From Methylobacterium radiodurans (GTDB taxonomy: Bacteria > Pseudomonadota > Alphaproteobacteria > Rhizobiales > Beijerinckiaceae): DNA of 64,000 bases. The translations under genes were made by a program, and so were the position numbers. The notes beneath the pieces are model-generated. The model was given only the letters and a program-made list of their open reading frames with translations. It had not been told where the DNA came from and searched no databases. Below are positions 8,844 to 17,591 of this stretch, in pieces. The stretch is from assembly GCF_003173735.1 (NCBI RefSeq), contig NZ_CP029551.1, positions 4,231,001 to 4,295,000 on the forward strand. The letters run 5' to 3'. Each line of letters opens with the position of its first letter. Positions within the stretch are counted from its first letter, which is position 1.

Positions 8844-10922
8844 ATGGGCGCGGCTGGGAGCGGGAACGGGGGCGGGAACAGGGCGAGGGCCTTCATCGCG
8901 TCCCTTCGGGCCGAGGCCCGGTCCAGGAACGCGCCCTTCGACCTGGCCGGTCCGGAATTCGATGCCTGGATCGAGGCGAGTCCGAAGGTCGGGGCCGAGC
9001 CGCCCGCGCGCGTGGCCGCCGACGTCGCCGGCGCCGCGGTCGTCTTGGCGAAGGGCCTCGGACGCGATCTTCCGGGCCTTGCCTGCGACGCTCCCCCGGC
9101 GATCGTCGTGCAGGTCGCTTCCGCCGAGTGGGTCGAGCCGATGCGGCGCGCCCTCGGGCCCTGCCTGCTCGGGCCCGGGGGCAAGGTGCTCGACGGGTCC
9201 GCCATGAGGCGCTCGTTCGACGACGACACGAAGGGCGGCCTCGTCGTCTTCGCGTGCGACGGCAACTCGCGGGAGCACCGTCCCGACCGTGGCAACGACA
9301 TCGTCGGCGCGGCCCTGCTGGCGGGTCACGCTGTCGTGGGCATCAGCCCGAGTCCCGCCACCCTGCTGCCCGCGGACATCGTCGCGGCGGCCGACCTCAG
9401 GGTGCGCGCCGGGCCGCTCGACGGCGAGGGTCTGGCCCTCGTCATCGAGGCCGTGACCGGGACCGTCCCGTCCGATCCGGTGCCCGACGCGCTCGCGCGG
9501 TCGTGCGGTCCGGGCGATCTCAGGGCCTGCGTCCGACATGGCAGGGACGCCGATGCCGCCGTCGCGAGGCTGGAAGGGCGGGACGGTCCGGGCACCCGCG
9601 CGGCCGACGCATGCCCGAAGCTCGAGGACATGCACGGCTACGGCAAGGCAAGGGATTGGGGACTCGCGCTCGTCGCCGACCTGCGACTCTGGCTTTCCGG
9701 CACCATCCCTTTCTCGGCCTGCGAGTCGGCGGCCCTGGTCAGCGGGCCGCCCGGATGCGGGAAGACGCGCTTCGCGATGGCGCTCGCCCGCAGCGCCGGG
9801 CTGCCCCTGCTCGCGGGGTCGCTCGGCCAGTGGCAGTCCGCGAGGGACGGTCATCTTGGGCATACCTTGGGGGCGATGCGGCAGTTCTTCGAACTCGCCC
9901 GCCGCGCGCCTTGCGTGGCCCTGATCGACGAGCTGGATTCCTTCGGGGATCGCGCGGCGTTCGCCTCCGAGCACCGCGACTACTCCGTCCAAGTCGTGAA
10001 CGCCCTGTTGGAGCATCTCGACGGAGCGGTCGCCCGCGAGGGCGTGGTGGTCATCGGGACCACCAACCATCCGTCCAGGATCGATCCGGCCATCCTGCGT
10101 TCCGGGCGGCTGGATCGCCACTTCGAGATCGGGTTGCCAAACCTGGACGCCCTGGTCGGAATGCTCCGCCTCCACCTCGGGACCGACGGCGAGGGCTTCG
10201 ATCTCGCACCGATCGCGGCACTCGTCCGCGGCAGGACGGGCGCCGACGTGGAGGCATTGGTCCGGCGCGCCCGCGGGATCGCGCGCCGGGCCGGCAGGCC
10301 GCTCGTCCGCGACGACCTGCTCCACGCCGCGGCGGACGGCGTCCCGCAGCTCGGCGCGGGGTTGCGCATGCGCTGCGCGGTGCACGAGGCCGGCCACGCC
10401 GTGGCGCTCCTGTCCGGCGGCGCGCAGGACACGGTGACCCTCTCCATCACCGCGGCCGGGGGGCTGACCGAATGGGTGCGCGACGAGCCGTACGGAGGCA
10501 TGACCGAGCCCGACATCGAGCGCTTCCTCATCGTGGCGTTGGCCGGCCGGGCGGCCGAGGAGGTGCTGCTCGGAAACGTGTCGTCCGGGTCGGCCGACGA
10601 CCTGGCCGTCGCGACCCGGTGCGCCGCCGCCATGGAGGGGAGCTGGGGCTTCTCGTCCGAGTTCCCCCTGGTCTCCCTGGCCCAAGGGCGGGACGTCGAT
10701 CTCGCGCGGATGCCCTGGCTGCTGCGGCCGGTGCACGAGCGCCTCCGCCAGGCCTACGAGCTGGCCTGCGACCTGATGCGGGTCGAGCGCCTCGCCCTCG
10801 AACGGCTGGCGGAAGGCCTGTTCCGAGACGGTTACCTCGATGACGCCCGGACCCGTGCCCTGTTCGCCGGTCGCCCGGCGCGCCGGGCGCATGGCCGTAC
10901 CGGCGGTTCCGGCCGATCCTGA
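8844..10922 (+). CDS. Soluble FtsH-like AAA+ ATPase with M41 metallopeptidase domain
   Basis: 692 residues, GGAGG 5 nt before the ATG. Residues ~1-270 match no known domain by eye and contain no transmembrane segment, unlike true FtsH, whose N-terminus crosses the membrane twice. The AAA+ module has Walker A GPPGCGKT (301-308), Walker B VALIDELDS (358-366), sensor-1 TTN (406-408) and Arg-finger region SGRLDRHFE (420-428). A peptidase M41 domain follows with the zinc motif HEAGH (514-518), ALAGRAAEEVLLG (567-577) and the likely third-ligand region SADDLAVAT (583-591). All parts for ATP-driven proteolysis seem intact, in the cytoplasm. The substrate is unknown. Confidence 0.92.
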   Translation: MGAAGSGNGGGNRARAFIASLRAEARSRNAPFDLAGPEFDAWIEASPKVGAEPPARVAADVAGAAVVLAKGLGRDLPGLACDAPPAIVVQVASAEWVEPMRRALGPCLLGPGGKVLDGSAMRRSFDDDTKGGLVVFACDGNSREHRPDRGNDIVGAALLAGHAVVGISPSPATLLPADIVAAADLRVRAGPLDGEGLALVIEAVTGTVPSDPVPDALARSCGPGDLRACVRHGRDADAAVARLEGRDGPGTRAADACPKLEDMHGYGKARDWGLALVADLRLWLSGTIPFSACESAALVSGPPGCGKTRFAMALARSAGLPLLAGSLGQWQSARDGHLGHTLGAMRQFFELARRAPCVALIDELDSFGDRAAFASEHRDYSVQVVNALLEHLDGAVAREGVVVIGTTNHPSRIDPAILRSGRLDRHFEIGLPNLDALVGMLRLHLGTDGEGFDLAPIAALVRGRTGADVEALVRRARGIARRAGRPLVRDDLLHAAADGVPQLGAGLRMRCAVHEAGHAVALLSGGAQDTVTLSITAAGGLTEWVRDEPYGGMTEPDIERFLIVALAGRAAEEVLLGNVSSGSADDLAVATRCAAAMEGSWGFSSEFPLVSLAQGRDVDLARMPWLLRPVHERLRQAYELACDLMRVERLALERLAEGLFRDGYLDDARTRALFAGRPARRAHGRTGGSGRS

Positions 10923-10937
10923 AGAGCGGGAGGATTC

Positions 10938-11912
10938 ATGCTCGACCAGCACCGCGGTGGCACCCAGCCGCGTCTTCCGGGCGTCGCCCGCCCTGCCGGG
11001 CGGCACGGCCCGGGCGTCCTGTCGTCCGACCCCGCCCGAGGTCGGCAGCACCCGCACTCGGGCGCGTCCCGGACCTCGATGCGCTCTCACAATGGGGAGG
11101 AGCACCCGAACGACACCTTGCTGATGCTCGACGTCGAGACCGTGCCGGACCCCGCGCTGATGCCGGGGGATTGGCCCGCGGACCGGTTCCCGAAGCCGCT
11201 CTGGCACAAGGTGGTCGCCATCTCCGTCGTCGAGGCCGCGGTCGGCAGGGATCCCGGGACGCGTTCGGAGACCTACGAGGTCCGCTCCTGTCGCAGCGGC
11301 GGTGAACCGGATTGGGACGAGGTCCGGCTCCTACGGGCGTTCTGGAAGCTCTTCGAGGGTGCCCGGCACAGGGTCGTCACCTGGAACGGTCGCGCGTTCG
11401 ACATGCCGGTCATCCTCGCCCGCTCCCTCGTGCATGGCCTCTCGGCGCCCGCCTGGTTCCAGAGAGGCACCAGATGGGCCAACTACGGGCAGCGCCACGC
11501 CCAGGAGTGGCACCTCGACCTCATGGACGCGATGTCCTCGTTCGGCGCCGCGCCGCGCCTCACGCTGGAGGAGGCCGCCGCCGCGGTCGGCGCGCCGGGC
11601 AAGATGGGCGAGCACGGGTCCTGCGTCGCGGATCTCGTGTCCCGCGGCGAGATCGCGCGCGTGCGCGCCTACTGCGAGACCGACGTCGCGAACCTCTTCG
11701 TCGTCTTCCTCAGATGGGCCCACCTCACCGGTCGGGTGGACGCGGGCTCCCACGACGAGGCGATCGACGGCCTCTTGCGCCGCCTGGACGAGGACGGCGC
11801 GGAAAGGCCGCACCTTGCGGCCTTCGCCCGGGAATGGCGCAGTAACGCGGAACGCGTGCCGCCTTACGTGGGACGGCGATCGCAGGACGGCCTGCGTCCC
11901 CGCGGGGGGTAG
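10938..11912 (+). CDS. PolB-type 3'-5' exonuclease (DEDDy fold)
   Basis: 324 residues; GGGAGG lies 5 nt before the ATG, only 15 nt after the previous stop. Residues ~1-58 are a basic, low-complexity lead. The exonuclease core begins at about 60 with ExoI LDVETVPD (D65, E67), ExoII VVTWNGRAFDMP (D155) and ExoIII YCETD (Y245, D249), so all four DEDDy acidic residues and the Tyr are present. The family is the predicted 3'-5' exonuclease related to DNA polymerase B (PF10108 type). It should trim single-stranded DNA or RNA ends; no polymerase domain is attached. Its coupling to the AAA+ protease gene is the unusual part. Confidence 0.88.
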   Translation: MLDQHRGGTQPRLPGVARPAGRHGPGVLSSDPARGRQHPHSGASRTSMRSHNGEEHPNDTLLMLDVETVPDPALMPGDWPADRFPKPLWHKVVAISVVEAAVGRDPGTRSETYEVRSCRSGGEPDWDEVRLLRAFWKLFEGARHRVVTWNGRAFDMPVILARSLVHGLSAPAWFQRGTRWANYGQRHAQEWHLDLMDAMSSFGAAPRLTLEEAAAAVGAPGKMGEHGSCVADLVSRGEIARVRAYCETDVANLFVVFLRWAHLTGRVDAGSHDEAIDGLLRRLDEDGAERPHLAAFAREWRSNAERVPPYVGRRSQDGLRPRGG

Positions 11913-12096
11913 GCACCCGCTCCCCCGAGCCCCGCCGCGGCCATCGCGCGGCCTTGGGCGTACCCCCAGGTCGCCACGGCCCGGGCAGGGCCGCGATCGT
12001 CCTCCGGCCGGCAATGTCCGTTGACGGATCCGCTCAAGCATGACCGCGCCCCCGTCTCCCGACGCCGGGACGTTTCGCCCTGCCCGGAGGCCAAGG

Positions 12097-12885
12097 ATGA
12101 AGCTCTGGATCTTCTCGGACCTGCACCGCGACGTCGGCCGTCCCTGGACCCCGCCGGCCATCCCTCCGGCCGACGTGGCAGTCGTCGCGGGCGATCTCGG
12201 CGGATGCCTCGCCGACGGCGTGGCATGGCTCGCGCGGGTGGTTCGCCCCCACATGCCGGTCGTGCTCGTCGCCGGGAACTGCGATTTCCACGGGAGGTGC
12301 CATCCGGAGGAGCTGAGACGGGCGCGGGCGGCCGCCCGCGATCGGGGCATCGACCTCCTGGAAAACCGGAGCGTGGTGATCGGCGACGTAGCCTTCTCGG
12401 GCTGCACCTTGTGGACGGATTACGACCTCGAAGGCGAGCGCTGGCGCGCGGACGCCATGCGCGAGGCCGCCGATGGCTTGAACGACCACAGGTTGATCGC
12501 CGCGCGGCGCGAGCCGCGGCGGCAGCCTTTCCGACCGGAACATGCGGCGGAGCTTCATCGGGACTCCCGTGCCTTCCTGCAGGCCGCCCTCGCGGCCAGG
12601 TCGGGCGAGGCCCGCGCCCGCGTCGTCGTCTCGCATCATGCCCCGAGCGGACGCTCCGTCGCCAAGCGGTATCTCGGACGGCCGATGAACCCGAGCTTCG
12701 CCTCGCGCCTCGATAGCTTGGTCGCAGCCGCGGCTCCCGGGATCTGGGTGCACGGCCACGCCCATGCGTCCTTCGATTACCGCTGCGGCGATACCCGCGT
12801 GCTGTGCAATCCGAAGGGATACGGGGCCGAGAACCCGGATTTCGATCCTGCCATGTTGGTCGATGTCCCCTCGGCGGAGAGCTGA
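12097..12885 (+). CDS. Calcineurin-like metallophosphoesterase
   Basis: 262 residues from the ATG at 12097, which has GGAGG 8 nt upstream; an ATG at 12040 would add 19 residues without a similar site. Motifs of a two-metal phosphoesterase are complete: FSDLH (D8, H10), AGDLGG (D33), AGNCDFH (N61, with Cys in place of the usual His of GNH), VVSHHAPSG and HGHAH near the C-terminus. The reaction is hydrolysis of a phosphomonoester or phosphodiester; the substrate is unknown. It lies 184 nt after the exonuclease gene and is followed by a degenerate paralogue. Confidence 0.9.
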   Translation: MKLWIFSDLHRDVGRPWTPPAIPPADVAVVAGDLGGCLADGVAWLARVVRPHMPVVLVAGNCDFHGRCHPEELRRARAAARDRGIDLLENRSVVIGDVAFSGCTLWTDYDLEGERWRADAMREAADGLNDHRLIAARREPRRQPFRPEHAAELHRDSRAFLQAALAARSGEARARVVVSHHAPSGRSVAKRYLGRPMNPSFASRLDSLVAAAAPGIWVHGHAHASFDYRCGDTRVLCNPKGYGAENPDFDPAMLVDVPSAES

Positions 12886-12958
12886 CGTCCCGCCGGCGAC
12901 GGCAGGCCATTCCGGTACCGACCCCTTTCCTACCGACCCGGTCCCGCAGGAGGACGCC

Positions 12959-13936
12959 ATGCCGAAGGTTGCCCTGGATCCCTTCGATGACGCACCCGCG
13001 CCGCTGCCGCGGCGCGGGAACCTTCCGGCCCCGGCCGACCGGTCGCGCGATGCGTCCGGCGACGCGCCTGCGCCGGTGAGGCGGCCGATGCGGATCTGGA
13101 TCCTCTCGGACCTGCAAACCGATCGCGAGGTGCTGCCCGCCCTTCCCGTCGTGGCGCCCGACTTCGACGTGCTCGTCCTGGCGGGCGGCATCGCCCCGAG
13201 CCTGGAAGCCTGCTTGCGCTGGATCGCCGCGGAGCGGGATGGGCTCATCGCGGGCAAGCCGGTCATCCTCGTGGCCGGCAGCGCGGAGTTCGGAACGGCC
13301 GCCCCGGACCCGGACGGGATCGCGCGGGCGCGCGAGCTCGCCGTCGGCATGGGCGTCAGGCTCCTGTCGGACGAGACCGCGCGACTGGAGGCACCGGACG
13401 GCACCGCCGTCCACGTCGTGGGGGCCACGCTGTGGACCGATTGGTGCCTCATGGGCCCGTTCCAGGGGCAAGGCGCCCGGGTCCAGGCCCGGCGTATGTG
13501 GTCGGCCGACGGCTCCCACCCGGTCCGCCCGCCAGGCTGGTCGCCGCACGACGCATTGGCCGCCCACGCGCGATCGCGGGCATACATCGAGGACGCCCTC
13601 GCAGCGATCGTCCAACAAGGCCTCGGCTTCAGGCCGGGACCTCAAACCTTGGTTCCCGGCGTCCGTCCCGAGGACCGTGCCGTCGTGGTCACGCACCACG
13701 CGCCGTCCCGCCGATGCCTGCCCGAGCTTTGGAAGGGGTGGAGTTACGAGCGATGGTTGCCGGCGACGTATGCTTCCGACCTGGAAGCGATCATGCTGTC
13801 CTGGGGTGCCCCGGCCCTCTGGATCCATGGCGCCGTCCCCGAGGCGGTCGACATCCGCGTCGGCAAGACCCGCGTGGTCGCCAATCCCAGAGGCGTGGGC
13901 AACGGCTTCGACCCGTCGCTGGTCGTGGAAGTGTGA
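12959..13936 (+). CDS. Degenerate metallophosphoesterase paralogue (probable pseudoenzyme)
   Basis: 325 residues; GCAGGAGG precedes the ATG at 12959. From residue ~44 it parallels the preceding gene: MRIWILSDLQTD, VLVLAGGIAP, ILVAGSAEFG, VTLWTDW-type region, VVVTHHAPSRR, WIHGAVPEAVD. The metal ligands are replaced: SDLH to SDLQ, GDL to GGI, GNCD to GSAE, HGHAH to HGAVP. Only the HHAP motif stays. The frame is intact, so it looks selected without catalysis, perhaps as a partner or regulator of its neighbour. The N-terminal ~43 residues are Pro/Arg-rich. A hairpin follows the stop. Confidence 0.88.
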   Translation: MPKVALDPFDDAPAPLPRRGNLPAPADRSRDASGDAPAPVRRPMRIWILSDLQTDREVLPALPVVAPDFDVLVLAGGIAPSLEACLRWIAAERDGLIAGKPVILVAGSAEFGTAAPDPDGIARARELAVGMGVRLLSDETARLEAPDGTAVHVVGATLWTDWCLMGPFQGQGARVQARRMWSADGSHPVRPPGWSPHDALAAHARSRAYIEDALAAIVQQGLGFRPGPQTLVPGVRPEDRAVVVTHHAPSRRCLPELWKGWSYERWLPATYASDLEAIMLSWGAPALWIHGAVPEAVDIRVGKTRVVANPRGVGNGFDPSLVVEV

Positions 13937-13957
13937 GCCGACGGTTCACGTCCCCTA

Positions 13958-13980
13958 CCCCGGTTCCGGAGCCACCGGGG
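13958..13980 (+). terminator. Hairpin at the end of the protease-exonuclease cluster
   Basis: CCCCGGT pairs with ACCGGGG around a 9-nt loop, 21 nt after the stop of the second phosphoesterase. The stem is short (7 bp) and no U-tract follows. Confidence 0.35.
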
Positions 13981-14071
13981 CCCATCTCCTCCCAGCGCCG
14001 GTGTCGCCTACGTGGATCGGGGCCACTCCGAGGCAGTGGCCGCCTTGCCACGGCAGGACCGTGCGGCCGCG

Positions 14072-14260
14072 TCGGCGGCGGGGCGGATCCGGGCACGCCT
14101 CGGCAGGCAGCGCCTCGTCGACGAAGGTTCGGGCGACCCGACTGGCCGGATCACGGTATCGATCGCCGACGTGGAGTATCGACCGGAGGAGGGCATCGCG
14201 AGCCTGGTCGAGCGCGCCGACCAAGGCCTCCGCGCCGCGAAGGGGGCGGAACGGAATCGC
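14072..14260 (+). pseudogene. Fragment of a GGDEF (diguanylate cyclase) domain
   Basis: The translation AAGRIRARLGRQRL, then GRITVSIADVEYRPEEGIASLVERAD and GLRAAKGAERNR follows the C-terminal third of GGDEF domains (usual pattern TVSIG...Y...E....LL.RAD.AL..AK..GRN). The GGDEF motif and everything N-terminal are absent. The usual Gly of SIG and the Tyr of ALYxAK are changed. It is a relic with no start of its own. Confidence 0.6.
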
Positions 14261-14294
14261 GCGTGCGAGGGACCCTGCCCCGCTCCTCGCGTCC

Positions 14295-14308
14295 TTGCGC
14301 TGGATCAA
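14295..14308 (+). promoter_or_regulatory. FNR/FixK-like site TTGCGCTGGATCAA
   Basis: This 14-mer has one perfect half (ATCAA) and the TTGCGC variant half used by some FixK-type sites. It ends 58 nt before the ATG at 14367. If centred at -41.5, transcription would start near 14343. The same 14-mer recurs before two other small genes. Confidence 0.5.
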
Positions 14309-14366
14309 GGCACGACCTGCGAACCCCGTCCAGAATTGCCTGGTCCAACGATGCGGGAGCCGAGCG

Positions 14367-14582
14367 ATGAGGATGTTCCTGGTAACGTTCCGTAGGACCG
14401 TCACCGATGGCAGGGGGCACGACCATCGGGTCGTACAGCGCCGACTTCCCGTGGCGGCGGTATCCGAGACGGCTGCGACTTGGGAAGCGAAGGCGCGGTT
14501 CTGCCAGGACCTGGGCATCCCCGACTGGCGTTTCCGGGCCGACGAGTGCGCAGTGGACGAGATGCGGGCCACGGCGGCTTGA
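14367..14582 (+). CDS. Small hypothetical protein with FNR-like upstream site
   Basis: 71 residues; GGGAG precedes the ATG. The sequence MRMFLVTFRRTV, HRVVQRRLPVAA, then WEAKARFCQDLGIPDWRFRADECAV fits a short alphaproteobacterial family seen mainly in Methylobacterium-type genomes. It looks like a compact alpha/beta protein with two Cys. No function is known to me. The TTGCGCTGGATCAA site upstream suggests control by oxygen or another Crp/FNR-type signal. Confidence 0.65.
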   Translation: MRMFLVTFRRTVTDGRGHDHRVVQRRLPVAAVSETAATWEAKARFCQDLGIPDWRFRADECAVDEMRATAA

Positions 14583-15264
14583 CCGACGGATCCACGGGCA
14601 ACTTTGGACTCCTTCGACCGACATTCTCGGGGACGGCACGTCCTCTCTCGTTCTTCGGGCTGGTAGCGCGGTCCGGGCCGGCGGTCCGCGTTTAGGGCGT
14701 ACCTCCACAGCTATCGACAGGTGCGGCTTCCGGCCTGACTTCTTTGATAAGACTTACGTCCGAACCCTGGCCGTCCCGCGCGGGGAAGCCCCGGTCAACG
14801 AGCCGGCCCACGAACGACGTGATCGAGCGAGCGCAGTACCGACGCGATACACGGGAAGCGCTTGCTGGTGCTCGTCGCCCTTCCGGTCCTCGCTGCCGTT
14901 CGCGACCTCGATAAGGGGACACGACCGGTCGGGAGGAGGATGGCAGGATCGTCGTGCCAGGGCCTGCGCCGTGGCTGCTGAGCCAACGCCGCTGATGATC
15001 AGCAACGGCACCGTCACCCTCGATCACCAGTTCGTCGGCACCTTAGCCGTCCGCGAGCGCGACATGGCAGGGCGTCCGCATGCTCAGCAACCTTACCGAT
15101 GCAATTTGTGGAAGGAATGTGGCGCAGCCCTCTTCCCAATCGCCAGGCAATGGCTAAGCTACGTTCGGCCCCGATCCGAACTCAGTGCATCATGGCTGAG
15201 GATTGGGGTGCGCGGCGACCGGACGGACTTTAGTGCGTCCATGTATGAGATCGGGGAATAATCG
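14583..15264. other. About 0.68 kb without a recognisable gene
   Basis: GC content falls toward the right end of the stretch, leading into the lower-GC segment at 15.2-16.8 kb. No frame has domain character and no repeat was noticed. Confidence 0.4.
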
Positions 15265-15606
15265 ATGCTGATGCGTAGTTCACTCACGGCAGCTATGCTC
15301 GCGTCGTTTGCTCTCACTTTCATTCCAGCGAAAGCGCAAGCGCAGAATGCAGGATCGGTGCTCGGTGGTGTGCTTGGCGGCGTGATTGCCGGCGCGATCA
15401 TTGCCAATGCTCAACCTCGCCCGGTAGTTGTCTATGGACGGCGCCATTATGTGCGTCCGGCTCCTCGGGCGCGCGTGGCTCGCGTTCGTGCCCCCGCGCG
15501 CCAGCAAGGCGCCCCTCAAGGCGTCGCAGTCATCAGCGCCTCCGCCGATCCGTTCTCCAAGACGAAGGGTCCGTCAGCGACAACGGCAGTGAGCAACCGT
15601 CCCTGA
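15265..15606 (+). CDS. Small secreted Gly-zipper protein
   Basis: 113 residues. A signal peptide is clear: MLMRSSLTAAMLASFALTF, then PAKAQAQNA with a likely cleavage after AQA near residue 26. A Gly-rich hydrophobic stretch follows (VLGGVLGGVIAGAIIA), typical of glycine-zipper membrane-associated segments. Then come a Tyr/His/Arg/Pro-rich part and a polar tail. It is 35 nt upstream of the protease gene and has the same lower-GC composition, so the two may be acquired together. The function is unknown. Confidence 0.65.
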   Translation: MLMRSSLTAAMLASFALTFIPAKAQAQNAGSVLGGVLGGVIAGAIIANAQPRPVVVYGRRHYVRPAPRARVARVRAPARQQGAPQGVAVISASADPFSKTKGPSATTAVSNRP

Positions 15607-15641
15607 GGCTTCTGGAACGACGTCGTAGGAAGCTGCACACG

Positions 15642-16832
15642 ATGCTGGCACGTCTCATCGCCACCACAAGCGCGATCGTCATCATGCACTTGGGCGCTCA
15701 ATCCGCGCTAGCGGCGCCCCTGCCGCCGACCCTTACGGTCGATAAGACGGTCGGAAAAGTCGCTGGCTGGTCGATCGGCTACAGCGAAAGCCTCGACGGG
15801 TGTCTGGCCGCCGCGACCTATGGCGATGGAACTACGATGTGGTTCGGCATCAACGGCAAGCGGGGGACGACCTACATCGCATTCACGAACGAGAAATGGC
15901 GTTCCATCGAGATCGGCGAAGAGTACGAAATACGAATGACGACTCGCGGGCGCGCGGCGTGGCGCGGTCTGTTTACCGGCTTCGCCCGCGACGATGAGCG
16001 CGGTTTGTTCCAAGCAGGATTGAAAGACAAATTCATTGACGATCTTGCAAGCGCCGGATCTGTGTCGGTGCTTTTCAAAGGGCGCCAAATAGCTCAGCTT
16101 TCGCTCGTCGGATCAACGGAAGCGTTCGAAGCGGTCATAGGCTGCCAGAAGGACGTAAGAACCGCTTCTGCAAAGGCTGATGGAGCAGGTCCGGCAAAGC
16201 CTCACAAGAGAGCCGAAGGGAGCTTTAGCACCGGTACCGGGTTCTTCGTATCTGAACGGGGGCACATCCTAACGAACAACCATGTTGTCGAAGGATGCTC
16301 TGATTACATCGTTCAGCAACCCGGGAATCCTTCAATTAAAGCTCGCCTCGTGGCGCGAGACGCTAACAACGATCTTGCGGTGCTCAGCACCGACCTACCC
16401 CAAAAGGTTGTCCCGCCCCTGTCGGTCAGAGCGCGCTTGGGTGAGCCGGTCTACGTTTATGGCTTTCCCCAAACAGACGTACTGTCATCTACCGGGAACT
16501 TCACGATCGGCAACGTAACAGCGACCGCCGGATCGAACAATGATACCCGGAACATCCAAATTTCCGCTCCCATCCACGGCGGCAACAGCGGTGGCCCAGT
16601 GCTGGACCAATACGCAAACGTCGTCGGCGTCATTCAATCGAAGCAGGTTGCTTTCGCGTCTGGCGATATCCCGCAGAACGTCAACTTCGCGATCAAGACA
16701 TCGGTAGCCCTGAGCTTCCTCGACGCGAACGCAATCGAAGCACCGATCAACGTTCGGACGAGCGATGCGATGGATGGGTCCACGATCGCGGAGAAGGCTC
16801 GTGACTTCACCGTGCAAGTCGTCTGTCGCTGA
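15642..16832 (+). CDS. Secreted trypsin-like serine protease
   Basis: 396 residues with a signal peptide (about 1-25, ending SALAA). Residues ~35-168 form a separate domain with two Cys. A linker rich in Lys/Ala leads to a S1-type protease from ~193: FSTGTGFFVSERGHILTNNHVV (His214), NNDLAVL (Asp244), HGGNSGGPVLD (Ser316). The triad is complete, so it should be an active periplasmic or secreted endopeptidase. There is no PDZ domain, unlike DegP/HtrA. GC is visibly lower than in flanking genes and codon use differs, which suggests horizontal transfer. The target is unknown. Confidence 0.9.
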   Translation: MLARLIATTSAIVIMHLGAQSALAAPLPPTLTVDKTVGKVAGWSIGYSESLDGCLAAATYGDGTTMWFGINGKRGTTYIAFTNEKWRSIEIGEEYEIRMTTRGRAAWRGLFTGFARDDERGLFQAGLKDKFIDDLASAGSVSVLFKGRQIAQLSLVGSTEAFEAVIGCQKDVRTASAKADGAGPAKPHKRAEGSFSTGTGFFVSERGHILTNNHVVEGCSDYIVQQPGNPSIKARLVARDANNDLAVLSTDLPQKVVPPLSVRARLGEPVYVYGFPQTDVLSSTGNFTIGNVTATAGSNNDTRNIQISAPIHGGNSGGPVLDQYANVVGVIQSKQVAFASGDIPQNVNFAIKTSVALSFLDANAIEAPINVRTSDAMDGSTIAEKARDFTVQVVCR

Positions 16833-16960
16833 TCGGCCGAGAAATCGTGCGCTCTGGCAGTCGGCGGACGGTCCGATGCCGCCATCACCATGACGGCTCC
16901 CCTCCCCTCCGAGCTGTGCCGCCATATCCGGCCGCACGTATCCAGGGGTTGAAACGGGTC

Positions 16961-17033
16961 GACCGGGAGAGGAGACGAAGCCGCCCTAGCCGACCCGCGA
17001 CCCCGAACCCACGGGTTGAGACCTAGGCGGGGC
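16961..17033. repeat. Dispersed ~70-bp repeat, copy A
   Basis: The segment from GGGAGAGGAGACGAAGCCGC to GGTTGAGACCTAGGCGGGGC nearly matches 41216-41288, with about 8 differences in 70 bp. Both copies are intergenic. It has no open frame, so it may be a small mobile repeat or a conserved non-coding element. Confidence 0.55.
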
Positions 17034-17591
17034 ATGCCACCTATCGCACGGCATATGCCACATTACGACGACAGATGTACCGGGAATGGTACGGGGAGTA
17101 TCCGACGCCCAGCGTACAGTAATTCGGAGTCAGCGGGGGGCTCAAGAAGCGCAAGTCTGGTCTCACGCCACTCGTCGATCCCACAAAGATGGAAATCGAA
17201 ACCTATGACCTAGAATGAATCAAATCCAATAAATTGTTCCTGCTAAAATCATCAGTATATCATTATATGTCGAGTGTTGATCTAATATTTTCCGATGCAA
17301 GCGGGGTCGTATTGTCCTCGGACGTGTCTTGTCGTAGGCGGATCATAGGAATTAGTGCACCTGTATTTCGATATTCGGGTAGCCATCCGCTGCGCCGGGT
17401 TTTTGTTGTTCTATCTCTCTCTTTCCGCATTCACGGAGAGATCGCTATGTCTACTTGGCCTGCTTCCTGGAAGATGGTCTTCCATGTGGTATGGCTTTGC
17501 GCCATGTGGAGGAGGTTTTGATGCGTCGGAAAGCGCCTCCGCGGTAGGCGTTCGGCCTCGAGTCAAGAATCCGATCCGAACGTAGGGTGCT
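17034..17591. other. AT-rich gene-free stretch
   Basis: About 0.55 kb; 17200-17300 is unusually AT-rich for this genome (runs such as TAAATTGTTCCTGCTAAAAT). Frames here lack coding character. It may be acquired DNA or a promoter-rich remnant. Confidence 0.4.

Noticed and set aside
11331..12407. Minus-strand frame of 358 residues
   Set aside because: Antisense to the exonuclease and phosphoesterase genes, which have full motifs and ribosome-binding sites.
13224..13240. Another FNR-like site (TTGCGCTGGATCGC)
   Set aside because: It lies inside the second phosphoesterase coding region and the right half is broken.
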